Positions 28,867-39,200 are shown, counted from the first letter of the stretch. The stretch is DNA of 64,000 bases from Hyphomicrobiales bacterium (GCA_900473175.1 UCKM01000025.1:124001-188000), one strand, 5' to 3'. The notes: generated from the sequence alone by a model not told the origin. Program-made: numbers and translations.

Positions 28867-29907
28867 CTATTGTCCGGCGGTTTTCGGCGCCTGCTTTTCC
28901 ACGTGTCCGCCAAATTCGCTGCGCATGGCAGACAGGATCTTGTTGGCGAACTCGGCATTGCCGCGTGAACTGAATCTTTCCAACAGTGCTGCGCCGAGCA
29001 CCGGCGCGGGCACCGCCTCATCGATAGCCGCGATCAGCGTCCAGCGGCCTTCGCCTGAATCCGATACGCGGCCGGCAAATTTCTCAAGGCCGGGATCCTC
29101 GTAAAGGGCATCGGCGGTCAGATCGAGCAGCCACGAGCTGATCACGCTACCTCGGCGCCATACCTCGGCGATATCGGGCAGGTTGAATTGGTATTGATAG
29201 TGCTCCGGGTGCTGGAGCGGCGTCGTTTCGGCGTCGATCTCGTGCGAGCGCAGGCCGATATCGGCATTGCGCAGGATATTGAGGCCTTCGGAATAAGCCG
29301 CCATCAGGCCATATTCGATGCCGTTGTGAACCATCTTGACGAAATGTCCGGCGCCATGCAGGCCGCAATGGAGATAGCCTTGATCTGCGGTGCTGGCCCC
29401 GCCCGCCTTTTCCCGGCGGCTTTGCGTTTCCGGCACATTGCCTTTGCCGGGGGCAAGCGTTGCGAAGATCGACGACAGATGCTGCACGGTCTCCGACTCG
29501 CCGCCAATCATGAGGCAATAACCGCGCTCCAGCCCGAATACACCGCCGCTGGTGCCGACGTCGACATAGTGAATGCCCTGCTTTTTGAGTTCGCCGCTGC
29601 GCCGAATATCGTCGTGATAATAGGAGTTGCCGCCATCGATGACGATATCGTCCTTGTCGAGCAGGGGGACGAGTTTGGCGAGAACCGCATCTACGACCGC
29701 GGCCGGGAGCATGAGCCAGACGGCCCGCGGCTGCGCCAGCATTGAAACAAATTGTTCTAGTGAGGTGGTTCCTTTGGCACCGAGGCGTTGCAAATCAATC
29801 ATGCTTTCCGCGCGGGTATCGTAGACAACGCAGTCGTGACCGCCCTTCAGCAGGCGCTGCGTCATGTTGTTGCCCATGCGCCCCAGTCCAATCATGCCGA
29901 TCTGCAT
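28867..29907 (-). CDS. gnd: 6-phosphogluconate dehydrogenase, short decarboxylating form
   Basis: Oxidative decarboxylation of 6-phosphogluconate to ribulose 5-phosphate. The 346-residue protein matches the short, often NAD-preferring class: MQIGMIGLGRMGNNMTQRLL, VVYDTRAESM, MIGGESETV, and the catalytic region GHFVKMVHNGIEYGLMAAYSEG, where lysine and asparagine act in catalysis. GGAGAATTGAG precedes the ATG. No zwf or edd gene is nearby. Confidence 0.9.
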   Translation of the reverse strand: MQIGMIGLGRMGNNMTQRLLKGGHDCVVYDTRAESMIDLQRLGAKGTTSLEQFVSMLAQPRAVWLMLPAAVVDAVLAKLVPLLDKDDIVIDGGNSYYHDDIRRSGELKKQGIHYVDVGTSGGVFGLERGYCLMIGGESETVQHLSSIFATLAPGKGNVPETQSRREKAGGASTADQGYLHCGLHGAGHFVKMVHNGIEYGLMAAYSEGLNILRNADIGLRSHEIDAETTPLQHPEHYQYQFNLPDIAEVWRRGSVISSWLLDLTADALYEDPGLEKFAGRVSDSGEGRWTLIAAIDEAVPAPVLGAALLERFSSRGNAEFANKILSAMRSEFGGHVEKQAPKTAGQ

Positions 29908-30075
29908 CTCAATTCTCCTTGGCAGGGTGAAAACTCTTCTGGAGGCTGTACGTTATCGCGGGCGCGAGCAACAGCCAAGGTAGGCGCAGCTTCATGCAGG
30001 CACAACCACGCGGCATGGTCATAAGATCGTGAAGCGCGATTGATCCGCGTGCGGCCGAACGCTGTGCGTGCGCAT

Positions 30076-30107
30076 AAAAAGGGGCCGGCCGCGAGTTGCG
30101 GCCGGCC
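30076..30107 (-). terminator. Rho-independent terminator of the ABC importer operon
   Basis: On the minus strand GGCCGGCCGC, a 5-base loop and GCGGCCGGCC make a perfect 10-bp stem, followed two bases on by five T residues. It lies 24 bases past the stop of the solute-binding protein gene, the last gene of the leftward operon. Confidence 0.85.
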
Positions 30108-30130
30108 TATGAATTGTACTGGTGGTGGGG

Positions 30131-31396
30131 TCAATGGCGCGGTAGCAGCTTTTGCACCTCATCCGCCGCATCGTTGAGCGCAACATCCGGGGTCGCCGAC
30201 TGCTCGACGATACGGGACAAATTGTCGACGATGGTCTGGGTGACTTTCACGCCATTCGCGCCCGGAAATGCATACCATGGGATCATCAGATTCATCTGAT
30301 TGAGACCGGTCTTGAACAAGGGATTCTTGTCGTAGAAATCAGCCAGATATTCCGAGGATTTGGCTGCCAGTTCATTGTTGGGCACATAACCTGTTCCGGG
30401 CACGACCACTGAAGCGCCATAGGGACCCGCGGCGAATTTCGCAAACGTCCACGCAGCGTCCAGTTTTGCGGCATCCTTGGTAAGAATCACAACAGCATTG
30501 CCGCCGGTCGGCAGATGGCCCTTCTCAGGGTTGAGTAGCGGGATCGGACCGGTACGCAGGTCGAACTTGCCGCCGACATTCTTGATCGTATTGCGCAGCG
30601 CACCTGTCGTCTGGAACGCGAAACCGACCTTGCCCGCAACGAAGGCCTGTTCGCCAGCGGGTTTGGTCAGAACCGGCATGCCGCCCTCCTTCACCATGCG
30701 GCTGATCAGGTCGACTGCGGCCTTGCCTTCCGGACCGTTGAAGGCGACTTTCTTCTCATCGGGGGAAAGCATCGCGCCGCCTGCACCGAATAGCAGCGCC
30801 GAGAACATCCCTTCGTCGCCTTGCCAGCGGAAATCGATACCATCGTTGCCGTTGCCGAGGGCCTTGATCTTGCCGCCAAGGGTGATGACTTCGTCCCAGG
30901 TCTTCGGTGGCTGGTCGGGGTTGCCACCCGCGGCGCGAACCAGGTCGGCATTGTAGTACATGATCGGGTTGGAGGTGGCGAAGGCCAGTCCTACCTGCTG
31001 GTCGCCAACCTGAGCTAGCTTGAGGATGTGATCGGTGAAGCCCTGCTTTTCCATATCGCCTTCCTTGGCGATAAGGGGTTTCATATCAACATTGACGCCA
31101 CGTTCAGCGATCATGCGCAGGCGGTTGAGGCCAACGAAAGTTACGTCGGGCATCTCGGACGTGCCGGCCTGACGCAATATGGTTTGGATGCCTTCTTCAT
31201 ACGTCGCCGAAGGGCTGACGAAATTGATATGAATATCGGGGTGCTCTTCCATGAACTTCTTGGATATTACGTCCATCACGTCCTTGAAGAATCCCGGCAT
31301 AGGGTAGTGAACGTTGAGGGTCGTGTCGGCAAAGGCCGGGGCGCATAGGCCTGTGGCGATGGCCGCGGTAGCTATGGTTCTCGTCAGGAAATGCAT
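30131..31396 (-). CDS. ABC transporter substrate-binding protein (UgpB-like)
   Basis: Family 1 extracellular solute-binding protein of 421 residues with a Sec signal peptide (ending PAFA). The mature part shows EEHPDIHINFVSPSATYEEGIQTILRQ, VTFVGLNRLRMIAERG, FATSNPIMYYNADLVRAAGG, and W-x-F-A-K-F at WTFAKFAAGPYGA. It resembles binding proteins for sugars and glycerol phosphate. It is the last gene of a five-gene operon beginning with a metallophosphoesterase, so a phosphodiester or glycerol-phosphate ligand is a reasonable guess. GGAGTGAATT precedes the ATG. Confidence 0.86.
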   Translation of the reverse strand: MHFLTRTIATAAIATGLCAPAFADTTLNVHYPMPGFFKDVMDVISKKFMEEHPDIHINFVSPSATYEEGIQTILRQAGTSEMPDVTFVGLNRLRMIAERGVNVDMKPLIAKEGDMEKQGFTDHILKLAQVGDQQVGLAFATSNPIMYYNADLVRAAGGNPDQPPKTWDEVITLGGKIKALGNGNDGIDFRWQGDEGMFSALLFGAGGAMLSPDEKKVAFNGPEGKAAVDLISRMVKEGGMPVLTKPAGEQAFVAGKVGFAFQTTGALRNTIKNVGGKFDLRTGPIPLLNPEKGHLPTGGNAVVILTKDAAKLDAAWTFAKFAAGPYGASVVVPGTGYVPNNELAAKSSEYLADFYDKNPLFKTGLNQMNLMIPWYAFPGANGVKVTQTIVDNLSRIVEQSATPDVALNDAADEVQKLLPRH

Positions 31397-31434
31397 AATT
31401 CACTCCTTTGTTCGTTGCGAAATGGGGTGGATTG

Positions 31435-32271
31435 TCAGCCCTTCAGGCCTGTTAGGGTAATGCCTTCGATGAAACGTCGCTGGGCCAGCAGAAATGCCAG
31501 GACGAGGGGCAGGGTGATAACGAGGGTCGCGGCCATCAGTGCCCCATAATCATCGCCGGCCTCGGCGGCGCGAAAGAAAAGTAGTCCTAGCGGCGGCGTT
31601 GCCTTGTCCGGGGCCGTAATGACGATCAACGGCCAGAACAGATCGTTCCAGTGCGCAACGACCGAGAAGATCGCGAAGGCGGTTATCGCGGGCCATGCGT
31701 TCGGCACGATGACCCGGGCAATGATCGACGTTTCCGACATACCGTCGAGACGGGCGGCGGATATCAGGTCATCGGGCATGGCGCGGAAGAATTGCAGGAA
31801 CAGGAAAATACCGAAGACCGAGATGAAGAACGGGGCCGACAGGGCGAAATAGCTGTTGAGCAATCCGGCCTTGGTCAGGACCACATAAATCGGCAATGCC
31901 GTCGTATGAACGGGAATGAGCAGACCGAGCATGACCATCGTCATCATGATCTGCGCGGCACGAAATTTGAGCTTCGCCATCGCATAGGCACAGGGAATGG
32001 CGACGATTACCTGAGCGGCGAGGATCAGCGCGCAGACGATGACCCCATTGAGCAGCAGTTGCAGCATGGGAACCCTCGAAAAGGTCTTGGCAAGATTTTC
32101 CCACAAAGCCCAGTGTTGCGGCCATAGCGACAATGACGAGGAAAAAATCTCCTCGCGTGACTTTGCCGCCGTGGAGAGCATCCAGATATAGGGTGCCAGA
32201 AATAGAAGCGCTCCCGCAGACAGCACGGCGAGACGCAGGTTCCGAAGTGAGAACAGAGGTGCGGGTCTCAT
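31435..32271 (-). CDS. ABC transporter permease (UgpE/MalG type)
   Basis: Inner-membrane permease of 278 residues with six helices. The cytoplasmic EAA loop is visible as AARLDGMSETSIIARVIVPNAWPAI, which docks the ATPase. The start at 32271 overlaps the stop of the partner permease as ATGA. A longer frame to 32709 is not membrane-like and is rejected. Confidence 0.87.
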   Translation of the reverse strand: MRPAPLFSLRNLRLAVLSAGALLFLAPYIWMLSTAAKSREEIFSSSLSLWPQHWALWENLAKTFSRVPMLQLLLNGVIVCALILAAQVIVAIPCAYAMAKLKFRAAQIMMTMVMLGLLIPVHTTALPIYVVLTKAGLLNSYFALSAPFFISVFGIFLFLQFFRAMPDDLISAARLDGMSETSIIARVIVPNAWPAITAFAIFSVVAHWNDLFWPLIVITAPDKATPPLGLLFFRAAEAGDDYGALMAATLVITLPLVLAFLLAQRRFIEGITLTGLKG

Positions 32272-33206
32272 GTGTAGTGCACCCTGCGATCGAGCACCCG
32301 ATACTGGAGGAACATCAGGACGATGAGGACGCCAAGGAAAATGACGGTCATCGCCGAGGCATAGCCGACCCGAAGGTAGACGAACCCTTCCTGGTAGATG
32401 GTCCAGAGCAACACCTCGGAACTCTTGTTCGGACCGCCTTCGGTCAGGAATTTCACGGTCTCGAATACCTTCACCGCATTGATGATGCTGATGGTGGTGA
32501 CAAAGAGCGTCGTCGGGCCGAGCATGGGCCATGTAACAAGGCGGAAACGCTCGAAGCCGCTCTTGGCGCCATCGACCTCGGCAGCAGCATAAAGCTCGCG
32601 CGGGATCGCGGTGAGGCCAGCGAGAAACAGCACCATGTTGAAGCCGACCGACTGCCAGACGCCGATAATGGCCAGGCTGATAAGGACGGTCTGGCTGCTG
32701 CCGAGCCAATTTGGCCCAGGGATACCGACGAGGGCGAGGAGGGCATTGACCGGTCCCAGCGTCGGATGCAGCAGATATTGGAAAACGGTCGCCATGGCGA
32801 CGAGAAGCGATGCGACCGGGAGAAAGTAGACAGTGCGGAAGAAGGCACGGCCTCGGGTTTCGCTTTCGATGAGCAGCGCAATCCCAAGTCCGATCAGTAC
32901 CGACAACGGCGTTACGATTGCCGTATAAATCGCGGTGTTCTTAAGCGAGATCAAAAAGGTCCGATCACCGAAGAGCTCGACATAATTGTCGAAGCCGATG
33001 AACTGAAAATCATCATAACCGAGTTCAAAATTGGTCATGCTGAAGACCACGACTGCAACAGTCGGTAGCAAAACCAGCCCTACAATAAGCACAACGGCGG
33101 GCGCAGCCAGTTTCCAAGCTGTCAGTGCTTCCTGTTTGGCGGCCCGTTCGGCTGCTAGCCTTGCCAGCGAATGCCCGGGCAGATTCTGCGCAGTTGCTGC
33201 CGTCAT
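32268..33206 (-). CDS. ABC transporter permease (UgpA/MalF type)
   Basis: Inner-membrane permease of 312 residues: a cytoplasmic N-terminus, then six helices starting at AWKLAAPAVVLIVGLVLLPT, and the EAA loop AAAEVDGAKSGFERFRLVTWPML. ATG 33206 is chosen because GGAG lies ten bases upstream; an ATG at 33215 is too close to it. The stop of the upstream ATPase gene lies one base before this start. Confidence 0.87.
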   Translation of the reverse strand: MTAATAQNLPGHSLARLAAERAAKQEALTAWKLAAPAVVLIVGLVLLPTVAVVVFSMTNFELGYDDFQFIGFDNYVELFGDRTFLISLKNTAIYTAIVTPLSVLIGLGIALLIESETRGRAFFRTVYFLPVASLLVAMATVFQYLLHPTLGPVNALLALVGIPGPNWLGSSQTVLISLAIIGVWQSVGFNMVLFLAGLTAIPRELYAAAEVDGAKSGFERFRLVTWPMLGPTTLFVTTISIINAVKVFETVKFLTEGGPNKSSEVLLWTIYQEGFVYLRVGYASAMTVIFLGVLIVLMFLQYRVLDRRVHYT

Positions 33207-33207
33207 G

Positions 33208-34362
33208 TCAGGCATGCTCCGCGATTTTCGCCGGCGCGCGCAGCGGTATCCGTGTCCCATCGCCGCCAAAGACGAGGCAGGCGTCAGGCTCGACGTGCAG
33301 GCGGACGGGTGCGCCAGATGTAATATGCCTGACATCCGACGGCGCTGCCTTTACCGTAATTCCCGGGGCACAGCCCGCGACCTGTGCGAAAACTATGACT
33401 TCGGAGCCGAGGAACTCCAGCCGCGATACGACCGCCGGAATACCTTCAGCCTTTGGGCCACGCATAGTGACCCGCTCCGGCCTGATCCCGATCTGGACAG
33501 GCGTTCCGACCGGGCCACTAACGCCCTCAACCAGGGTTTTCCCGGCGAAGCTGACTGTACCATTCTCGGAGGTCAGCGCGTCGAGCACATTGATGCGAGG
33601 ACTGCCGATGAACTTGGCCACTTCAATATGGCGCGGGTCATCATAGATCCGCGATGGCTCATCGAATTGCAGGAGCCTGCCACCCAGCATCACCGCCACC
33701 CGGTCGGCCATACTGAGGGCTTCAGCCTGATCGTGAGTGACGTAAAGCGTCGGCACACCAGCACGCCGGTGCAGGTCGACAATTTCGGCGCGCGTATGGA
33801 CGCGCAGATTTGCGTCAAGATTTGAGAGGGGCTCATCCATGAGGAAGACGCCTGGCTGGCGCACGAGCGCTCGCGCCAGTGCCACACGCTGCCTCTGACC
33901 ACCCGACATCTGGCCCGGCTTTCGATCCAGAAGATGATCGATCTTGAGGCTGGCGGCGGTGGTCGTCACCTGTTCATGTATAAGGGCCTGTTTTGCGGAG
34001 CGTCCAGCAATGAGCCGACCGAAGAATGGCATGCGTTCGAGTTTCGACAGGTTGCGCATTGCCAGTGGCACGGCGATGTTTTGCGCGGCCGTAAGGTGCG
34101 GGTAGAGGGCGTAGGACTGGAACACCATTGCGACGTTGCGGTCTGCAGGATGGTCAGCGGTAATGTCCCGGTGCCCCATCCATACGCCGCCATTGTCACC
34201 ATGGTCGAGACCGGCGGCAATGCGCAGCAAAGTTGTCTTTCCGCAACCAGACGGCCCGACCAGTGCGATGAACTCGCCATCCTCGGCCTCGATCGTGACG
34301 TCGTTGAGGATGGGCGTAGCGCCGTATGATTTGGAGATGTTTCTCAGGGCAAAAGCGCTCAT
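33208..34362 (-). CDS. ABC transporter ATP-binding protein (UgpC/MalK type)
   Basis: ATPase subunit of 384 residues: Walker A GPSGCGKTTL, Q-loop MVFQSYALYPH, signature MSGGQRQRVALARALVR, Walker B VFLMDEPLSNLD, H-loop VTHDQAEA, then a C-terminal OB-type regulatory domain as in carbohydrate (CUT1) importers (IGIRPERVTM). An insertion with LSKLERMPFFGRLIAGRS lies between Q-loop and signature. Its ATG overlaps the stop of the metallophosphoesterase gene as ATGA. Confidence 0.9.
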   Translation of the reverse strand: MSAFALRNISKSYGATPILNDVTIEAEDGEFIALVGPSGCGKTTLLRIAAGLDHGDNGGVWMGHRDITADHPADRNVAMVFQSYALYPHLTAAQNIAVPLAMRNLSKLERMPFFGRLIAGRSAKQALIHEQVTTTAASLKIDHLLDRKPGQMSGGQRQRVALARALVRQPGVFLMDEPLSNLDANLRVHTRAEIVDLHRRAGVPTLYVTHDQAEALSMADRVAVMLGGRLLQFDEPSRIYDDPRHIEVAKFIGSPRINVLDALTSENGTVSFAGKTLVEGVSGPVGTPVQIGIRPERVTMRGPKAEGIPAVVSRLEFLGSEVIVFAQVAGCAPGITVKAAPSDVRHITSGAPVRLHVEPDACLVFGGDGTRIPLRAPAKIAEHA

Positions 34363-35192
34363 GAAACGGCCTTGTCTACAGCTGGCTTGGCGCGGGGATA
34401 AACTTCATCCATTACATCATCGAGCAAAAAGGGCGTCATTCCCTTGATCTGGACAATCTCGGTATGAACGTCATCGCCTAGGGTGTGTACCATGGCGCCG
34501 ACGATGCGCTCCCCGGGCATGTCGCGTTCCATCGGACCCACGATGAACGCTGCCGCGGGTGCCCACGCCAACTTCGTACTGCCCAGTTTGCCGATCCAGG
34601 CACGATGGAGATGGCCGCTCGCGAACAAGGCCACATCGTGCGCCGCGATAAGATCGCGCAGATGCTGGCGCGCGGAAGGGCGCACACTCCAATACCCGGT
34701 ATCGCCTTCATTCGGTTCGTCGACAAAGAGCGGCTTGTGAGCAAACATCGCGATGCGGCGCGTCCCCGCACCTGCCAACGCATTCTTCGACCAGTCGAAC
34801 TGTTGTAGTTCCGCTTCTGGGTTGCTGCCGAGCGTAAGACTATTGATTCCGATGAAGCGCCAATTTTTCGTATCATGAACCCACTCATCGGGACCGACCA
34901 GCCGGCGCCAGCGTTGCAGGCGCTCGGCGTTCATTGGCTGTGCGCTGCCGGGCATGTGGCCGACATCGTGGTTGCCCGGAACAATGAGCAGAGGGAACCG
35001 AAGTTCGGTCATGAGCTGCATCGAGAATACGAGATCGTTCTCAATATCGGCTCCGTCGAGAGCAAGATCGCCAGTATGAATGACAAGGTCCGGTTGCTGA
35101 GCCTCGATCCACTCCGCCAAAGGCCGCCAGTTGCCGTTAAAATGGGTTTTTGCCGGACTAAGGTGAGTATCCGTTATCTGGATGATCCGCAC
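34359..35192 (-). CDS. Calcineurin-like phosphodiesterase, first gene of the ABC importer operon
   Basis: Metallophosphoesterase of 277 residues of the CpdA/GpdQ group. All binuclear metal-site motifs are present: IQITDTHLS (D-x-H), HTGDLALDGAD (GD-x-x-D type), VPGNHDVGH (GNHD), AHKPLF and GHLHRAW. There is no signal peptide, so it is cytoplasmic. The start codon is GTG at 35192. Coupling by ATGA overlap to a Ugp-like importer suggests it cleaves an imported phosphodiester, such as a glycerophosphodiester, releasing glycerol 3-phosphate. The substrate is inference; cyclic nucleotides are the alternative for this group. Confidence 0.88.
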   Translation of the reverse strand: MRIIQITDTHLSPAKTHFNGNWRPLAEWIEAQQPDLVIHTGDLALDGADIENDLVFSMQLMTELRFPLLIVPGNHDVGHMPGSAQPMNAERLQRWRRLVGPDEWVHDTKNWRFIGINSLTLGSNPEAELQQFDWSKNALAGAGTRRIAMFAHKPLFVDEPNEGDTGYWSVRPSARQHLRDLIAAHDVALFASGHLHRAWIGKLGSTKLAWAPAAAFIVGPMERDMPGERIVGAMVHTLGDDVHTEIVQIKGMTPFLLDDVMDEVYPRAKPAVDKAVS

Positions 35193-35433
35193 GGTCGTAT
35201 TCTCGCTCGATATGAAATGTCGCGAGGAACATGAACATCACCGAAAATGTGGCATTCGCTCCGCGCTATTGATTAGCAGCGCGGTGTTATTAAGCTCTCC
35301 GGATGACAATGGCGTCTCAGGCAGCTAACGGTTTTATGACATTAGTGACGTACGATCAGCGTCAGTCTGAACGAGCGACACAAACTCCGCGGCATCGCCT
35401 CCAAACAGTGTCATAAATAGAACTGCGCTAGGC

Positions 35434-35685
35434 CTACCACCAGCCATAGCGATAGTAGGGCGGGCCATAGAGCATGCCCTGGTCGGCCACCATCTGCGCA
35501 CGCCGGTCGGCGCGCCGGTCCAGATCTAGCCTGAGCAAACAGTTCGAGAAAGGGGTAGTTCCGCGCTTGAATCCAAAGGAGGAGCAGGTGTGGGCGTCGA
35601 TCGCCCGTTGTTCTTCGGGTGTTATGGTTTGGCACGCGGCAACAAAAAGTGTCAGCACGACTGCGAAGAACATCACTGGTCTCAT
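35434..35685 (-). CDS. Small lipoprotein-like secreted protein
   Basis: Protein of 83 residues: MRPVMFFAVVLTLFVAAC is a lipoprotein-type signal with VAAC at the lipobox, followed by QTITPEEQRAIDAHTCSSFG and a Tyr-rich end (YYRYGWW). Related small Rhizobiales lipoproteins carry the same C-x-x-x-G-F-x-x-G-T motif, here THE TCSSFGFKRGT segment, and a second cysteine (NCLLRLDLDR). Role unknown. AGGAGG is spaced well before the ATG at 35685; the longer frame to 35784 is not needed. Confidence 0.75.
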   Translation of the reverse strand: MRPVMFFAVVLTLFVAACQTITPEEQRAIDAHTCSSFGFKRGTTPFSNCLLRLDLDRRADRRAQMVADQGMLYGPPYYRYGWW

Positions 35686-35801
35686 AAGTTCCTCCTGGAT
35701 CTGGCCGATCATGTAGGAACACCCATTATCGCAACTGCCCGCTGCAATGAACAGTGAGACTTTCGTCATACGAAAATGCTGCAAGTAGCAGTGACGTCAG
35801 G

Positions 35802-35903
35802 TCACATGAGGAAGGGGCCGACAATCATCAAGAGAACAACGGCGCCTGCCAGGATCGGCAGGATTGAAAAGCCTGAAGACGTGGTTCGGGATCTTAATAC
35901 CAA
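35802..35903 (-). CDS. Possible 33-residue membrane peptide
   Basis: A short frame starting at a TTG inside the last codons of the 40-residue gene at 35894-36016. Its second half, FSILPILAGAVVLLMIVGPF, is a clean membrane helix, which is unusual for chance sequence. No ribosome site is visible, so expression would depend on coupling to the upstream frame. Alternatively a frameshift relates the two frames. Confidence 0.25.
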   Translation of the reverse strand: MVLRSRTTSSGFSILPILAGAVVLLMIVGPFLM

Positions 35904-36016
35904 TTTGGCAACGTCAGCAGAACGGTCGCTGCTATTTCTGTAAATACGACAAAGACGACGAATGGAATAAATCCATCGCTGACCTTCCGATTGTCATTGG
36001 CTGCTGCAACGCTCAT
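35894..36016 (-). CDS. Small membrane protein, 40 residues
   Basis: Starts MSVAAANDNRKVSDGFIPF and continues as a hydrophobic helix to a TLPNWY end. GGGAG lies nine bases before the ATG. It is too short for ordinary gene finders but has a plausible soluble N-terminus (ANDN is frequent in Rhizobiales small proteins) and one membrane span. Function unknown; it stands alone between the RND operon and the lipoprotein gene. Confidence 0.5.
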   Translation of the reverse strand: MSVAAANDNRKVSDGFIPFVVFVVFTEIAATVLLTLPNWY

Positions 36017-36209
36017 TAAAGGCTGCTCCCGATTTAACGACCCTCGCACCAAGCGAGACAGGTCATGATCGTCAGTGCCGAATTCGGCTTAGTCACACAA
36101 CTGTAACAGTTTGAAATCTTTTGTCACCCCAAAAGTTTCTAGTCGCCGGTCAACGTGTTCGGGTATTCCGGCTGGATCAAAGGAAAACTTTTTCGCTTCA
36201 GTGGTTTGG

Positions 36210-36248
36210 TCCAGGCGGTGCATGCTGGAAAAAAATGCACCGCCTGGA
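36210..36248 (-). terminator. Long stem-loop after the RND pump gene
   Basis: Perfect 14-bp inverted repeat TCCAGGCGGTGCAT / ATGCACCGCCTGGA with an 11-base loop, beginning 7 bases past the stop of the RND permease gene. A T run follows on the plus strand (36249-36253) but not on the minus strand, so it may stop transcription from both sides or stabilise the mRNA end. Confidence 0.65.
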
Positions 36249-36254
36249 TTTTTG

Positions 36255-39200
36255 TCACTCTGCCGGTGTCGCGGCGGGGAGAATTTGGCCGGAATTGTGG
36301 CCGGATTCGCCTTCGAAATGACTTCCGTGGGTGGCATGGCGCAAGGCGCGGTTGCCCGTGAGCGCTCGCACAAGCACATAGAAAACCGGCGTCATGAACA
36401 GCCCGAACAGTGTTACGCCGATCATACCGGCAAACACCGCCACACCCATGGCGCTGCGCATCTCGGCGCCGGCGCCCGTGGATGTCACCAGCGGCACCAC
36501 GCCCATGATGAAGGCGAGGGAGGTCATCAGGATCGGCCGCAGCCGCAGGCGGCTCGCTTCGACAACCGCCTTGAACGGCGTCGCGCCCGCGAACTCCAGC
36601 TCCCGCGCAAATTCGACGATCAGGATCGCGTTTTTGGCGGAAAGGCCGACAAGCACAATCAAGCCGATTTGCGTGAAGACGTTGTTGTCACCCGCAGTAA
36701 GCCAGACGCCGGTGAGGGCGGCGAGCAGGCCAAGGGGCACGATCATGATGATAGACAGCGGTAGAGCCAGACTTTCATATTGCGCGGCGAGGACGAGGAA
36801 GACCAGGAGGATCGACAGCGGGAAGATGAGATACGCGGAATTGCCGGCGATGATCTCCTGGTAGGTCAGCTCCGTCCACTCGAAACCGATGCCGGAGGGA
36901 AGAGTTTCGGCAGCAATCTTCTCCACGGCAGCGCGCGCCTGTCCGGACGAGAAGCCTGGTGCCGCGTTGCCATTCACGTCGGCCGCAAGGAAGCCGTTGT
37001 AACGCATCACCCGGTCCGGTCCGGCACTTGAATCGACCTTCAACAGGGCGGAAAGCGGGATCATCTCTCCGGACCCGGAGCGCACTTTCAGGTCGCCAAT
37101 GTCTTCAGCCTTTGCCCGGAAGTTCGATTCCGCCTGCATACGGACGGAATAGGTACGGCCGAACTTATTGAAGTCATTCACGTAGACCGAGCCGAGATAG
37201 ATCTGCAGCGTATTGAAAATTTCCGGCAGCGATACATTGAGCTGGCGCGCCTTCGCGCGGTCGACGTCCGCATAGAGCTGCGGCACGTTGATCTGGTAGC
37301 TCGAGAACAGTCCTGTCAACTCGGGTGCCTTTGCCGCCTTGCCAAGGAACGCCTTGGCCGCATCGTCCAATGCCTGATAACCCAGACCGTTGCGGTCCTC
37401 GATCTGCAGCTTGAAGCCGCCAATCGCGCCAAGTCCCTGGACGGGCGGAGGCGGGAACACGGCGCTGAACGATTCCTGGATGCCAAAGAGCTGCTTGTTG
37501 AGCTGCATGGCAATTGCACCAGCGCTGAGTTCCGGGCTCTTTCGTTCCTCGAAAGGCTTGAGCGAGACGAAAACGATGCCGGCATTGGCACTGTTGGTAA
37601 AACCGTTGATCGAGAGCCCGGGGAAGGCGATCGTGCTCTGGACGCCCGGAATCTTCAGGGCGATGTCACCGATGCGGCGCACCACTGCTTCGGTCCGATC
37701 AAGTGTCGCACCATCCGGCAGCTGGGTGAAGCCCACCAGATATTGCTTGTCCTGAGGCGGAACGAAACCACCCGGTACGCTCTTGAACATGAAGGCCGTC
37801 GCGCCGATGAGCAGCAGATAGATACCCATCATCACAGTCTTGCGGGAAATGACGCCCCGCACGCCCTTGCTGTAACCGTTGGCACCGCGCGAGAACACGG
37901 CGTTGAATCCGCGGAACAGCCAGCCCAGCGTCTTGTCCATGAACCGTGTCAAAGCGTCCTTTGGCGCGTCGTGCCCCTTGAGAAGAAGCGCGGCGAGGGC
38001 GGGCGACAGGGTCAGCGAGTTGAACGCGGAGATGACGGTCGAGATCGCAATCGTCAGCGCGAACTGACGATAGAATTGTCCGGTCAGGCCGGAAATGAAG
38101 GCAAGCGGCACGAACACAGCGACGAGAACCAGTGCGATCGCGATGATCGGTCCCGAAACTTCGCGCATGGCCTGGATCGTCGCCTGCCTCGGCGCAAGTC
38201 CATTCTCGATATTGCGTTCGACATTTTCCACAACGACGATGGCGTCATCCACGACGATACCGATCGCAAGAACCAGTCCGAACAGACTGAGCGCGTTCAC
38301 CGAAAAGCCGAAAAGATGCATCACCGCAAACGTGCCGATGATCGAGATCGGTACGGCGATCAGTGGAATGATCGACGCGCGCCAGGTTTGCAGGAACAGG
38401 ATCACGACAAGGACCACCAGCACCACGGCTTCTAGCAGGGTATGCACAACTGCCTCGATCGAGGCGCGCACGAACTGCGTCGTGTCGTAGACGATCTCGT
38501 AGTCCACACCTTCCGGCATGGTGAGCTTCATCTCGTTCATGACCGCGCGCACCTGGTCGGCGATCTGGATCGCGTTCGAGCCAGGTGCCTGGAATACGGG
38601 GATCGCTACCGCCGGCTTGTTGTCGAGGAGCGAGCGCAGCGAATATTGGGCGGCGCCAAGTTCGATCCGGGCAATGTCGCGCAGATGGGTAATTGCCCCA
38701 TTTGCAGCTGTCTTTACGATGATCTGGCCGAATTCCTCCTCGGTCTGCAACCTGCCTTGCGCATTCACCGACAATTGCAGATTGACGTCGTTAGGGCTCG
38801 GGGAGGCACCGATAACGCCGGCCGCGGCCTGCACGTTCTGCGCGCGGATTTCACTAAGGACATCCGTTGCGGACAGTCCCAACTCCGCCGTCTTTTGCGG
38901 GTCAAGCCAGATGCGCATCGAATAGTCGCCCGAACCGAAGAGCTGCACATCACCGACTCCTTTGATGCGTGCGAGCCGGTCCTTGATGTTGATAAGGGCA
39001 TAATTGCGCAGATAGGTAATGTCATAGCGGTTGTTGGGCGAGATGAGGTTGACCACCAGCATCAGGTCGGGTGAGCTCTTCACTGTCGTGATGCCGAGGC
39101 TGCGCACCTCCTCCGGCAGGCGGGGCTCGGCCTGCGATACGCGGTTCTGCACCAGCTGCTGCGCCTTGTCTGGGTCCGTTCCGAGGGCAAATGTCACTGT

